Below are positions 44,694 through 52,998 of a stretch of DNA of 54,419 bases, in pieces. Source of the stretch: JOPF133 sp052144935 (GTDB lineage: Bacteria; Acidobacteriota; Terriglobia; Bryobacterales; Bryobacteraceae). The first letter of the stretch is position 1, and the number at the start of each line of letters is the position of its first letter. The notes below the pieces were generated by a model. That model made no database searches. It worked only from the letters and a program-made list of their open reading frames with translations, and was not told the origin of the DNA. The stretch spans positions 1-54,419 of the forward strand of contig JBKQPR010000232.1 of NCBI GenBank assembly GCA_052144935.1. Direction: 5' to 3'. A program made the translations under genes and the position numbers.

Positions 44694-47600
44694 CTAGGGC
44701 AGCGGCACCGCCTTTGCGCTCCCGTAATACAACCCGTTGAACAGCAGCTTATAAGTCCCATGCGGCTGATCGCGGAAGTTGACTTCCGGTCCCAGCAGCA
44801 CCACTTTACCTTCGCCCACCGAAGCCTCCGCCACGGTCGTGCCGCCATCCAGATATTGCTGGCCCCACGCCCATCCGCTGTCCAGAACTTCCGGACCCGA
44901 GAACCATGCCACCGGAGAGGTGTGCTTTATCTCGGCGTTCGGTTCCATGCGGAATACCGGGCTCGAATCGAAGAACACGTCCACCTGCTCCGGCATGCCG
45001 TAAGCCAGCGGATTGTGGTTATCCACGTTGACCTTCAACAACGACCCCGGGATGTAAAACTTCTCCCGGGGCAGCGCCCGCTCGTGACCGTCCGGTCCCA
45101 TCTCGGTGAGGTAATTCTTCACCGGGATGCCGAACAGATCGGCCACGCTGGTGGAGCTGCCGATGGTCACCACCGACCCTCCCGATTCCACGAATTTCTG
45201 AAGCTGCGGAAAAGTCTTATCGTCGGAGACGCGGCCGATCGAGGCGCGGTACTCCTCGGGCACGTTCTCCGGGGTGGCGCCAAACCCGCGCCCGCCGCCG
45301 CCCCCGCCGCCCCCGCGTCCGCCGCCCGCGCCGCCGCGGCGAATCTCGCCATCGGTGAACACGATCACGTCGAACTTGCTCTTCAGGTCGCCCGCATCGA
45401 GCGTGGTGGGAGAGACAATCTGGAAGGGGAACTCGTACTGCTCGAACAGCCACCGCGTCCACCCGGCGGGCATGTTGCCGCCGTAGGAATCGTACAGTCC
45501 GATGCGGATCGGCTTCAGCTTCAGCGCATCGCCGGAAGGCGCCTTGGCCACTGCGTGCACCGGCACGCCCAGCTCTTTGGCGCCCTTTTCGAGCACCGGG
45601 CGGGCGGCCGCGGAAGCCGGCACCCAGATGGCTCCGGTGCCCAGGTCCTGGCCCTCGGCGGTTTCTTCCTTCTTCATCCAATACACATCCGCGTTGGCTT
45701 TCAGCAGCCGGTTGATCAGGATGAACGAATTGTTGATGCGGTGGCTGATCAGGTAGCCCGCCGGGCTGGAAGCGCCCGTGACGGAGCTGGCCGGCGCCGG
45801 CAGCAGGCCGGTGATCTTGGTGAACGGACCGTCGAAGCCATCGCGGATGCGGTCGAATTGCACGCCCATCTGCATGGCCAGGGTCCAGCCGGTGATGTCG
45901 TAAGGCGGAATGGGCGGGCCGCCGGGATAGCGGAAATCGTTGGGGTGGTCCTGCGGCTCGAACATGTCCATGACGTGCGGCCGGAAGGCCTGCGCCGTTT
46001 TGATCACGTAGGAGCCGGATGGGTACTGCTTGCCGTTCACCTGGAAGGCCGCCGTGGCTCTGAGCACCGTGATGCCGTTCTTCAAGAGCGCGTTGACGAA
46101 GTCCGTGGCGTTGGCGAAGTCGGCCTGGTCCGAGGGGAGGATGTAGCCGCGCGGATCGCGCAGCTTGGGATCGTGCAGCACGGTGTTGTACAGCTCCGCC
46201 GGCAGGCCGCCGCGTCCCCCGAATCCACCGCCGGCGCCGGGAGTGTCGCCGCTGATCACGGTGTCGCCGCCGGGCCCAGGGGGCACCCCCACAGCCGGAG
46301 CCGCCGCCGCGCCGCCTCTGCCTCCGCGTCCGCCTCCACGTCCTCCGCGTCCGCCGCCACCGCCCGCACCGCCGGCCGTCACACCGCCACCGCCCGCACC
46401 GCCGGCCCCGCCTTGGGCCGTTGCCGCCGCCGCGGCTTCCAGCGCCGCGATCCGCTTGGGCGTGACGGTCCAATTGTCCTTGCTGCCCCTCTCGATCGAG
46501 TTCATGCCCATGCGCCAGATGTTGAAGAGGAACGTCTCGCGGTAGCGCGACGCCAGGTCCAGCATGGCGCGGTTGTTGGTCATCTCGTAATCGATCGACT
46601 GCCGGTAGTGCCACTCCTGGGGCGCGATCGGCAGCGGCCAGTCGCCCTGCGGCAACTGCTTGTCGGCCACCAGCGGGATGCGCATGGGTGTCGGCGAGCC
46701 GATGATTTCGGTGAGGATGCCGATCATGTTGTGGAAGTACGTGATCGTGCGCAGGCCTCCGTTCCACCACGTCGAGTAACTGGAGCCGCTGCGCATGGCG
46801 CTGCCGCCCTTGCCCTCCGCCACCAGCCGGCTGTGCATGGCGGTTCCCACCAGCTCGATCCCCAGCGGCACCAGCGGATCGAAGTTGTAGTTGAACGGGT
46901 CGCGGAACGGCGGCATGAAAATCACCGCGCCGGCCGGCCCGGTCTGGTGATGGTTGTACATGATCTGCGGAAACCACTCCAGGAAAAGCTGGTGGTTCAT
47001 GTTGGTGGTTTCCTTCATGTTCGACATGTAGAAGTCGCGGTTATCGTCGTGCCCGATGTACTTGTTGTAGAGCCGCGGCAGGCTGTTCATGCTGCGCTCC
47101 GCCTGCGGCCGCAGCGGCGCGTTGGGATCTTCCTTTCCGCGCATGTACCAGTTGGCGATGAGTTCCTGGCCATCCGGGTTGGCCTGCACGCACAGCAGGA
47201 TCACGTCGTTGAGGAAGCGCATGGTCTCCGGGTCGGTGCGGCTCACCATCTGGTAGACCATTTCCATGATCTGCTGCGACCCCACCGACTCGCTGGCGTG
47301 CAGGCCGCCATCGATCCACACCACGGCTTTGCCTTCGCGGGCCAGCGCGTGGGCCTGCTCCTCGGTCACCCCTTCGGCGTGCGCCAGCTTGGCCGAGATC
47401 TCCTTATAGTGGTCCAGCTTCTTCAGGTTTTCGGGCGAGGTGATGATGGCCATGTACTGCTGGCGCCCCTCCTCGGTCGGCCCGATCGAGACCAGCTTCA
47501 TGCGGTCGGATTCGGTGGCCAGCTTTTTCCAATAGGCTTCAAGCTGGGTGTAGTTGGCGACCATATAATCGTCGCCCAGGTTGAACCCGAGGGCCTCCTT

Positions 47601-47708
47601 GGGCGTGGTGATTTTGGGAGCGCTCTGTGCGGCCAGCGGCCCTGCGCACAGCGCGGCGGCGACCAAAAACGTGCAGGGATGTATCCGTCGTATCCGTCTT
47701 GAACTCAT
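44694..47708 (-). CDS. Exported M14-family zinc carboxypeptidase
   Basis: Protein of 1004 residues. Signal peptide (HPCTFLVAAALCAGPLAAQ), then an M14 catalytic domain with the zinc motif GLHASES (His137 and Glu140) and a third His in MYNHHQTG (253-254). NPDGQE and NRDFYM match conserved elements of the family. A Gly/Arg-rich tract (about 440-500) separates it from a long C-terminal region with another Gly run (about residue 800). The upstream frame extension was rejected in favour of ATG 47708, which starts the signal peptide; the ribosome-binding site is weak. It likely trims peptides or peptidoglycan outside the cytoplasm; the substrate is not determinable. Confidence 0.88.
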   Translation of the reverse strand: MSSRRIRRIHPCTFLVAAALCAGPLAAQSAPKITTPKEALGFNLGDDYMVANYTQLEAYWKKLATESDRMKLVSIGPTEEGRQQYMAIITSPENLKKLDHYKEISAKLAHAEGVTEEQAHALAREGKAVVWIDGGLHASESVGSQQIMEMVYQMVSRTDPETMRFLNDVILLCVQANPDGQELIANWYMRGKEDPNAPLRPQAERSMNSLPRLYNKYIGHDDNRDFYMSNMKETTNMNHQLFLEWFPQIMYNHHQTGPAGAVIFMPPFRDPFNYNFDPLVPLGIELVGTAMHSRLVAEGKGGSAMRSGSSYSTWWNGGLRTITYFHNMIGILTEIIGSPTPMRIPLVADKQLPQGDWPLPIAPQEWHYRQSIDYEMTNNRAMLDLASRYRETFLFNIWRMGMNSIERGSKDNWTVTPKRIAALEAAAAATAQGGAGGAGGGGVTAGGAGGGGGRGGRGGGRGGRGGAAAAPAVGVPPGPGGDTVISGDTPGAGGGFGGRGGLPAELYNTVLHDPKLRDPRGYILPSDQADFANATDFVNALLKNGITVLRATAAFQVNGKQYPSGSYVIKTAQAFRPHVMDMFEPQDHPNDFRYPGGPPIPPYDITGWTLAMQMGVQFDRIRDGFDGPFTKITGLLPAPASSVTGASSPAGYLISHRINNSFILINRLLKANADVYWMKKEETAEGQDLGTGAIWVPASAAARPVLEKGAKELGVPVHAVAKAPSGDALKLKPIRIGLYDSYGGNMPAGWTRWLFEQYEFPFQIVSPTTLDAGDLKSKFDVIVFTDGEIRRGGAGGGRGGGGGGGGRGFGATPENVPEEYRASIGRVSDDKTFPQLQKFVESGGSVVTIGSSTSVADLFGIPVKNYLTEMGPDGHERALPREKFYIPGSLLKVNVDNHNPLAYGMPEQVDVFFDSSPVFRMEPNAEIKHTSPVAWFSGPEVLDSGWAWGQQYLDGGTTVAEASVGEGKVVLLGPEVNFRDQPHGTYKLLFNGLYYGSAKAVPLP

Positions 47709-47730
47709 TCCGTGAGTGTACCATCCGGGA

Positions 47731-47758
47731 GTGGGGCAGGCGCTTTCGCCTGCCAACC
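47731..47758. repeat. REP-like palindrome
   Basis: GTGGGGCAGGCGCTTTCGCC followed by TGCCAACC contains GGCAGGCG/CGCCTGCC arms around CTTT. It lies between the M14 gene start and the DUF4276 gene end, and is related to 44448-44468. Confidence 0.55.
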
Positions 47759-47810
47759 CCAAAAGATGCTGAATCCCGGCCTCGGGTAAGCCCAGGGGTA
47801 GCCCCCGCCT

Positions 47811-48503
47811 TCACAAGCGCCCTGACTCCAGTCGAACCAGCCACCCATCGAAATGGGGGCACTCACGCCGCATGCAACCGAGGCCAATCTCCAGCGCCGC
47901 AAGCGGGCCCATGAACGGCTTGTCGTAGCCCATCACGAGATCCATGATGCGCTTCGAGGGTGCTGTGATCGGCGAATCGTCGATGTCCTCGGGCGTCGGA
48001 AACTGGTCCCGGATTCCTCTCAAGCCGGCTTCCAGATCGGGTCGGCCAATCGCGCGGCTGAACCCGGCACAATCGCTGAATAGCAGCCCTTCGAACTCAT
48101 GCATCACCACGAACGGAACGAACCGCCGGGGGTCGAACCGGCTGCCCATTTCCGCGATCACGTCATCCAGCACCGCGCTCTCGACGCACGGCGCCTTCTT
48201 CTCGCGATTCAGACTCGCGGCCATTGCACGCCCCGGCCAGGCGCTGTCACCTGCGGCAGGCAATCCGTAATAATCGACCATGGTGGTCGCGAAGCAGGTC
48301 GGGTCCTCCCGCAGGTGGTTGACGATGTCCTTCCTGGCCGACGGCCACGGCCTGATGCCGCCACGCTGCCGCCGCAATCTCGCATTGCCCATGATGCGGG
48401 CGCCCACTGCGCTGTAGCCTCTCGCCAGCAGGTGGTCGCGCAGGATCTCGTTCACGAACTCCTCTTCGGTTTGGCCTTCCACGTGGACCAGCAGGCGAGT
48501 CAT
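47811..48503 (-). CDS. DUF4276-family protein, probable TOPRIM-like partner
   Basis: Protein of 230 residues. It begins MTRLLVHVEGQTEEEFVNEI, matching DUF4276, and contains VMHEFEGLLFSD and ITAPSKRIMD. DUF4276 is believed to have a TOPRIM-like fold; the Glu in VEGQTEE and acidic residues downstream would be the metal ligands. It is three bases after an ATPase gene, the same order as split OLD/PARIS-like systems with an ATPase plus nuclease. It could therefore be the nuclease of a defence pair. Confidence 0.75.
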   Translation of the reverse strand: MTRLLVHVEGQTEEEFVNEILRDHLLARGYSAVGARIMGNARLRRQRGGIRPWPSARKDIVNHLREDPTCFATTMVDYYGLPAAGDSAWPGRAMAASLNREKKAPCVESAVLDDVIAEMGSRFDPRRFVPFVVMHEFEGLLFSDCAGFSRAIGRPDLEAGLRGIRDQFPTPEDIDDSPITAPSKRIMDLVMGYDKPFMGPLAALEIGLGCMRRECPHFDGWLVRLESGRL

Positions 48504-48506
48504 CGA

Positions 48507-49622
48507 TCAGTCCCCAGCGGGGCGCCCCCCCAGTTCATTTTTCTCCCATAGTTGCCCAATGCTGTAATCCTCTAACCACTTTGCCAATCGCTCCGGATCG
48601 GGACGCGTGAGCTGAGTGCCGCCATCCACCCGGTCCGCGACGAGCACGTCTTCCGGTTGAAAATGGTCCAACAATAGAGAGGACTGTGTCGAGACGATCA
48701 CCTGGGTAAGAACCGATGCCTGCCGGATCAGAGAGGCTAGCATCCCGATCGCGTAAGGGTGCAACCCCAGTTCCGGCTCGTCTACCAGAATGGCGGATGG
48801 CCGATGGTTCGCTGGCTGGAGAAACAGGGTCGCTAACGCGATGAAACGAAGAGTCCCGTCCGAGAGCGACGAAACATCGAAGTACTGGTCGGAATTCCTG
48901 TGTTTCCACTCAAGCTTGATGTCGTTCGGCTTGAGCCTGAGCGGTTTGAGCCGGAAGTCGTCGAAAAAGGGAGCTACTCTTTGAACAGTCCTCCGAATCA
49001 GGTTGTACGAATCGCTGTGCCTTTCCAGCAGATAATAGAGGAACGCCGCAAGATTCGATCCGTCCGGGTGCAGAAAGTGGTTGTCGTCCACGCTGGCGGT
49101 CTTCCGCATGGGCGACGATGAACTGGTGTCGTGGAGGTGATAAAGCCGCCAGCCGCCAAGCCGTTCGCGTACCCAACTGGCCGTGCGTTGTAGATTTGGA
49201 TCGCTGATACCGGCTTCCAATCTTCGCTCACGCGGCAGAACAGAGTCGGAGTAAGGCCGAGGGTGGGGCTTCTTCCAGTAATAGGAATATTCTTCCGAGG
49301 GGAAGAGACTGTCGTCTGCGGTTGGAGCAAGCTTCAGCCTGTATTGGTTGACCTCCTCTAAGAACGAGAGGTGAATCGTGATTTCCTTGGTCGTTTTAGA
49401 GCCGAAATGCAGCACCTTCTCGGCTCCGCCCGCTGCGGTAACGTAGGCTTGCAGCCCCCCTTCCCGGACGGCATGAAGAAACGAGAAGACGCCGATGAAA
49501 TTCGATTTCCCGGAGCCGTTCGGGCCAATCAAAACGTTGATCGGCCGGAGTTCCAACTTCTCCACCGAAGCGATGCTCTTAAAGCCTTGAATCGTAATGT
49601 AGTCGAGCGCATTGGAAGGCAT
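48507..49622 (-). CDS. SMC/OLD-like AAA ATPase, partner of DUF4276 protein
   Basis: Protein of 371 residues. Walker A is GPNGSGKS (33-40), the signature SLSDGTLRF (252-260), and Walker B AILVDEPEL with Asp281 and Glu282. The usual H-loop His is replaced by Gln in STQSS (311-315), a common change in AAA_21-type proteins. Starts ITIQGFKSIASVEKLEL, the N-terminal pattern of RecF/OLD-type ATPases. Co-transcribed with DUF4276. The ribosome-binding site before ATG 49622 is weak. Confidence 0.8.
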   Translation of the reverse strand: MPSNALDYITIQGFKSIASVEKLELRPINVLIGPNGSGKSNFIGVFSFLHAVREGGLQAYVTAAGGAEKVLHFGSKTTKEITIHLSFLEEVNQYRLKLAPTADDSLFPSEEYSYYWKKPHPRPYSDSVLPRERRLEAGISDPNLQRTASWVRERLGGWRLYHLHDTSSSSPMRKTASVDDNHFLHPDGSNLAAFLYYLLERHSDSYNLIRRTVQRVAPFFDDFRLKPLRLKPNDIKLEWKHRNSDQYFDVSSLSDGTLRFIALATLFLQPANHRPSAILVDEPELGLHPYAIGMLASLIRQASVLTQVIVSTQSSLLLDHFQPEDVLVADRVDGGTQLTRPDPERLAKWLEDYSIGQLWEKNELGGRPAGD

Positions 49623-49822
49623 GAGGTTTCACATAGCCACGACCCTTCGAAAACCAGAACGCGGGCGCGCCGCAAGAGGCCGCCGAATCCCATAATATAG
49701 CTGTACTCTGCGCCAAGCGAGGGGCCAGCGGCAGGGCGGTGGGTTTGCCGGCGGGTAACGGCTGGGCACCTACTTGATGCCGGCGGCCCAATTCAGCACC
49801 AGCGGGCGGACTCATGCCTTCC

Positions 49823-52471
49823 TCACTTCCTCAGCCCCTCCTGCCAATTCAGCACCACGGTGGCCGGCTCCATAACCGCGCCCTCCATGGGGCCGATTAT
49901 CAGGAACCGCTTGCCGTCGCGCGTGACGTCGTACTGGAACATCAACTGAACGACGCTGATTGCCGGCGGCGTGAAAAGCCGATGCGGAGTCCCGGCCGGG
50001 GGAGTCGCCTGCGTGTTCACATCCACCGCCATCACCGTGTGACCCGGATCGATGTAGTACAGCTCCTTGCCGTCGCCGCGCCAGCGCGGCTGAGCGCCGC
50101 CGTTGGAAGAAACCAGCCATTTGGCGGCGCGCTCATCGCCCGGCGGAAACGGGCGGAGGTACACCTCGAACCTTCCGGATTCGTTCGATTCGTAGGCCAC
50201 GAAGCGTGAGTCGGGCGAGGCCTGGCCGTGCCATTCGGTGGCCTCGGAATTGGCCACCGGGATCGCCTTTCGCTCCCCGCCTCCCAAAGGATTCGAAAGC
50301 GCCATCAGGTCCGTCCCGTTGGGAGCCTCGGTGAAAAGGAGGTAGCGCCCATCGGGAGACCAATGGTTCACGGCGGTGACCGGGCCTTCGAACACCGGTT
50401 CGGCGCTGCCGGCGGCGTTCACCTCCTGCACATAAAGACCCCTGTGGCTCAACGAACTGAAAGCCAGATAGCGCCCATCGGGGGACCAGACGGGCGACCG
50501 CACGCTCTCGTGGAGGAAGGTGACGCGCGTCTGGACGCCGCGCGCCAGGTCCAGGATCCAGATCTGGAAGCCCGCGCCTTGGGTCCCCCGGCTGAAAGCT
50601 ACGCGGGTGCCGTCCGGAGAGAGCGCCACATCCTGGTAATCGGCCGGGTCGCCGGCCCGTCCCAAAAACTGGCCGTCGCGATTGTACCAGCCAAGCTGCA
50701 GGACGCCGCCGCCGCCGCGCCAGGCTAGTACGCCGGCCGGCGACGCCGAGAAAAACGCGCGGCTCACGGACGTGCCGATATGTTCGGCAACAGGTACGGG
50801 TTCGCCGGTGGTTTCCAGCCGGCGATCGTCGAAAGGCTGCGCCATGAGCGTTTCTTCGCGCAGGAAGAGCAGATAGCCCACCGAGCGGCTCGCGCCCGGC
50901 GGAACATAACCGGGGCTGAAATCGACGGGCAGGATTCGCTTGAGGCTCTGCTCTTCGGGCTTGGCATCCAGCGATCCGGCGAAGACGCCCTGATTTTCCG
51001 GTTTCGAGGAATGGCGGAAGTAGAGGAAGTGGCGGCCATCCGGCAGAAAGATCGGGTCGCTATGGAAGGTATCGCCGCGGGGCCGGTCGAGGTGCGTGAC
51101 CGGAGCGGCGGTTCCGCCTGCCGGTGAGACACGCAGGATCGGTCCGCTGTTGCTGCCGAGCAGGATCGCACCCTCGGCGCTCCAGGCGCCGCCGAGCAGG
51201 GTATTGGGAGAGTCGCACAAGGTTTCGGGCGGCCCGCCGCCGATATCGATCTTTTTGACCTTGTTCCCCTGCTGGAAGACCAGGAAACGGCCGTCGGGGG
51301 ACCAGAATACGCAGATGACGCCCCCTCCTTCCGTACCGGCCAGAGGCCGCGCTTCCAGCGAATCCAGCGAACGCACCCAGACCCGCGTGACTCCGTCGGG
51401 CCCGCCGGCCGGAAATGCCAGGTGGCGGCCATCCGGGGAGACCGCCAGCCAGGTTCCGAAGACGTTCTTGGGGGGCGGCGGCACACTGAATCGCACCACC
51501 GGCCTCGGCGGCGGAGCTTCGCGGAAATGCACCAGGGCGAGGACCGCCAGCGCTACCGCGAGGACGCCGATCACGCCCATCCAGGCGCTTCCGAGCCGCA
51601 TCCAGGCGCTTCCGAGCCGCGACCGTGAGGGAGCGGTCGCCGCCACCGCCGGGGCCTCTTCCAGCAGCCGCCAGGCATCGCCGATGTCGCGCAGACGGCG
51701 CTTGGGATCCTTCTCCAGGCAACTGCGCAGCAGCTTGCGCACCGGCGCCGGGACGCGCTCCACGTCCGGCTCTTTGGTCAGCACGGCGGCCAGCGTGTCC
51801 GAGACCGTTTCCCCCGCGAACAGCCGTCCGCCGGTCACCATTTCGTACAGCACCACGCCGAACGCCCAGATGTCCGCGCGCTTGTCCACGTCTTTGCCCT
51901 TGGCCTGCTCGGGAGCCATGTAGCCCGCCGTGCCGAGGATCACGCCCGCCACGGTGGCCCTCATGGTAAGGGTCGGGGAATTGGCCGGGTCGGCCGAAAC
52001 GCCATCGCCCGACATGGCCTTGGCCAGGCCGAAATCCAGCACCTTCACCCGCCCTTCGGGCGTCACCTTCACGTTGGCGGGCTTGAGATCGCGGTGGACG
52101 ATGCCCTTGTCGTGGGCGTACTCGAACGCCTCGGCGATCTGCCGCGCGATGGCCAGGGCCTCGTCCAGCGGTATCGGTCCCTTCGCAATGCGCTCGGCGA
52201 GCGTGGGGCCTTCTACCAGTTCCAGGACCAGCGCGCGCTCTTCCACGCCGTAGATGGCCGCAATATTAGGATGGTTCAGCGACGCCAGCACCTGCGCTTC
52301 GCGCTCGAACCGCGCCATGCGGTCCGCATCCTGCGCGAAGGCTTCCGGCAGCACCTTGATCGCGACATCCCGGTTCAGCTTGGTGTCCGTGGCGCGATAC
52401 ACCGCGCCCATGCCGCCTTCGCCGAGCTTGGCCGTGATGCGATAGTGGGTGATGGTCTCGGGTTGTGTCAT
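49823..52471 (-). CDS. Membrane Ser/Thr kinase with TolB/WD40-like propeller
   Basis: Protein of 882 residues. The kinase domain has GEGGMGAV (17-24), VAIK (Lys39), HRDLKPAN (126-133), DFG (146-148) and APEQAKGK. After it comes the exact tandem peptide RLGSAWM twice, a membrane segment (VIGVLAVALAVLALVHF), and a beta-propeller with SPDGRHLAF, SPDGRFLVF and SPDGRYLAF repeats. This PknB plus TolB/PD40 layout is common in Solibacterales. The tandem peptide is encoded by a 21-bp direct repeat and is followed by a block of the dispersed repeat (51600-51624). ATG 52471 was chosen over the longer frame because it starts the kinase domain; upstream sequence is repeat-rich and non-coding. No clear ribosome-binding site. 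Confidence 0.85.
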   Translation of the reverse strand: MTQPETITHYRITAKLGEGGMGAVYRATDTKLNRDVAIKVLPEAFAQDADRMARFEREAQVLASLNHPNIAAIYGVEERALVLELVEGPTLAERIAKGPIPLDEALAIARQIAEAFEYAHDKGIVHRDLKPANVKVTPEGRVKVLDFGLAKAMSGDGVSADPANSPTLTMRATVAGVILGTAGYMAPEQAKGKDVDKRADIWAFGVVLYEMVTGGRLFAGETVSDTLAAVLTKEPDVERVPAPVRKLLRSCLEKDPKRRLRDIGDAWRLLEEAPAVAATAPSRSRLGSAWMRLGSAWMGVIGVLAVALAVLALVHFREAPPPRPVVRFSVPPPPKNVFGTWLAVSPDGRHLAFPAGGPDGVTRVWVRSLDSLEARPLAGTEGGGVICVFWSPDGRFLVFQQGNKVKKIDIGGGPPETLCDSPNTLLGGAWSAEGAILLGSNSGPILRVSPAGGTAAPVTHLDRPRGDTFHSDPIFLPDGRHFLYFRHSSKPENQGVFAGSLDAKPEEQSLKRILPVDFSPGYVPPGASRSVGYLLFLREETLMAQPFDDRRLETTGEPVPVAEHIGTSVSRAFFSASPAGVLAWRGGGGVLQLGWYNRDGQFLGRAGDPADYQDVALSPDGTRVAFSRGTQGAGFQIWILDLARGVQTRVTFLHESVRSPVWSPDGRYLAFSSLSHRGLYVQEVNAAGSAEPVFEGPVTAVNHWSPDGRYLLFTEAPNGTDLMALSNPLGGGERKAIPVANSEATEWHGQASPDSRFVAYESNESGRFEVYLRPFPPGDERAAKWLVSSNGGAQPRWRGDGKELYYIDPGHTVMAVDVNTQATPPAGTPHRLFTPPAISVVQLMFQYDVTRDGKRFLIIGPMEGAVMEPATVVLNWQEGLRK
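51596..51624. repeat. Dispersed repeat block inside a kinase gene
   Basis: GAGCCGCGACCGTGAGGGAG with GCGG following is almost identical to GGAGCCGCGACCGTCAGGGA at 38228-38247. Here it is translated in frame as part of the juxtamembrane linker of the kinase, beside a duplicated 21-bp unit. Confidence 0.5.
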
Positions 52472-52515
52472 GGCAGTCTGTGATTCGGCTCGTCGCAAAA
52501 GTGTAGCAGATATGA

Positions 52516-52706
52516 CGTGGCGCAGGCACTTTTGCCGGGGTGCCCCCCCCTTGGGCCCGTCGGCACTCATGCCGGCGCCTGCCTTCGCCACTGCGTCACA
52601 ATCGCGAACCAGTGTCGAGACCGGTTCCGGCACCGGTTCCGGCACCGGTTCCGGCACCGGTTCCGGCTCGACTCTCGACACGGCAGGCATGAGTGCCTGC
52701 GCCACG
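52516..52706. repeat. Nested inverted repeat region upstream of a kinase gene
   Basis: CGTGGCGCAGGCAC (52516-52529) is the exact inverse of GTGCCTGCGCCACG (52693-52706). The right arm also forms a local hairpin GCAGGCATGAGTGCCTGC. Between them lie a short inverted copy (TCGGCACTCATGCC, 52560-52573) and the 12-base tandem array. The gap 52472-52998 has no gene otherwise. Confidence 0.6.
52621..52668. repeat. Four tandem copies of a 12-bp unit
   Basis: CCGGTTCCGGCA is repeated exactly three times, with a fourth copy ending T. The unit is itself nearly palindromic. In a long non-coding frame it would read VPEP repeats, which is an artefact. It could be a replication-slippage tract or binding-site array. 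Confidence 0.6.
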
Positions 52707-52998
52707 CCGGACAGAAGAGCGCGAGAAACGCGGGTTAGCAGCAATACGGTTCACTTAACGCACTGAGCGGGGCGGACGGCCGTTTGTCGCCGACCCACCG
52801 AGGCCGAGAAACGCATTCGCGTGAAGGGCAGGCAAGTTTCCGGAAAGCCCGTTTTCTTGCCGTTATGGGAAAATAGTCGCCAAAGTGAGCAGTTGAAACG
52901 CTGGTAAGCCATCTGCCCCAGCACGGTTCTCCCTCGCCCGCTGGGCGCAGATCGCGTTACAGCTCGGAGCATCCCCGTGGGTTTGCTAGTATTGACCA

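Noticed and set aside
44655..47702. 1015-codon plus-strand frame opposite the M14 peptidase gene
   Set aside because: The zinc-peptidase motifs and signal peptide are on the other strand; this frame has shadow-type composition.
52621..52668. 12-bp tandem array considered as CRISPR
   Set aside because: Units are contiguous with no spacers and far shorter than CRISPR repeats; no cas genes nearby.
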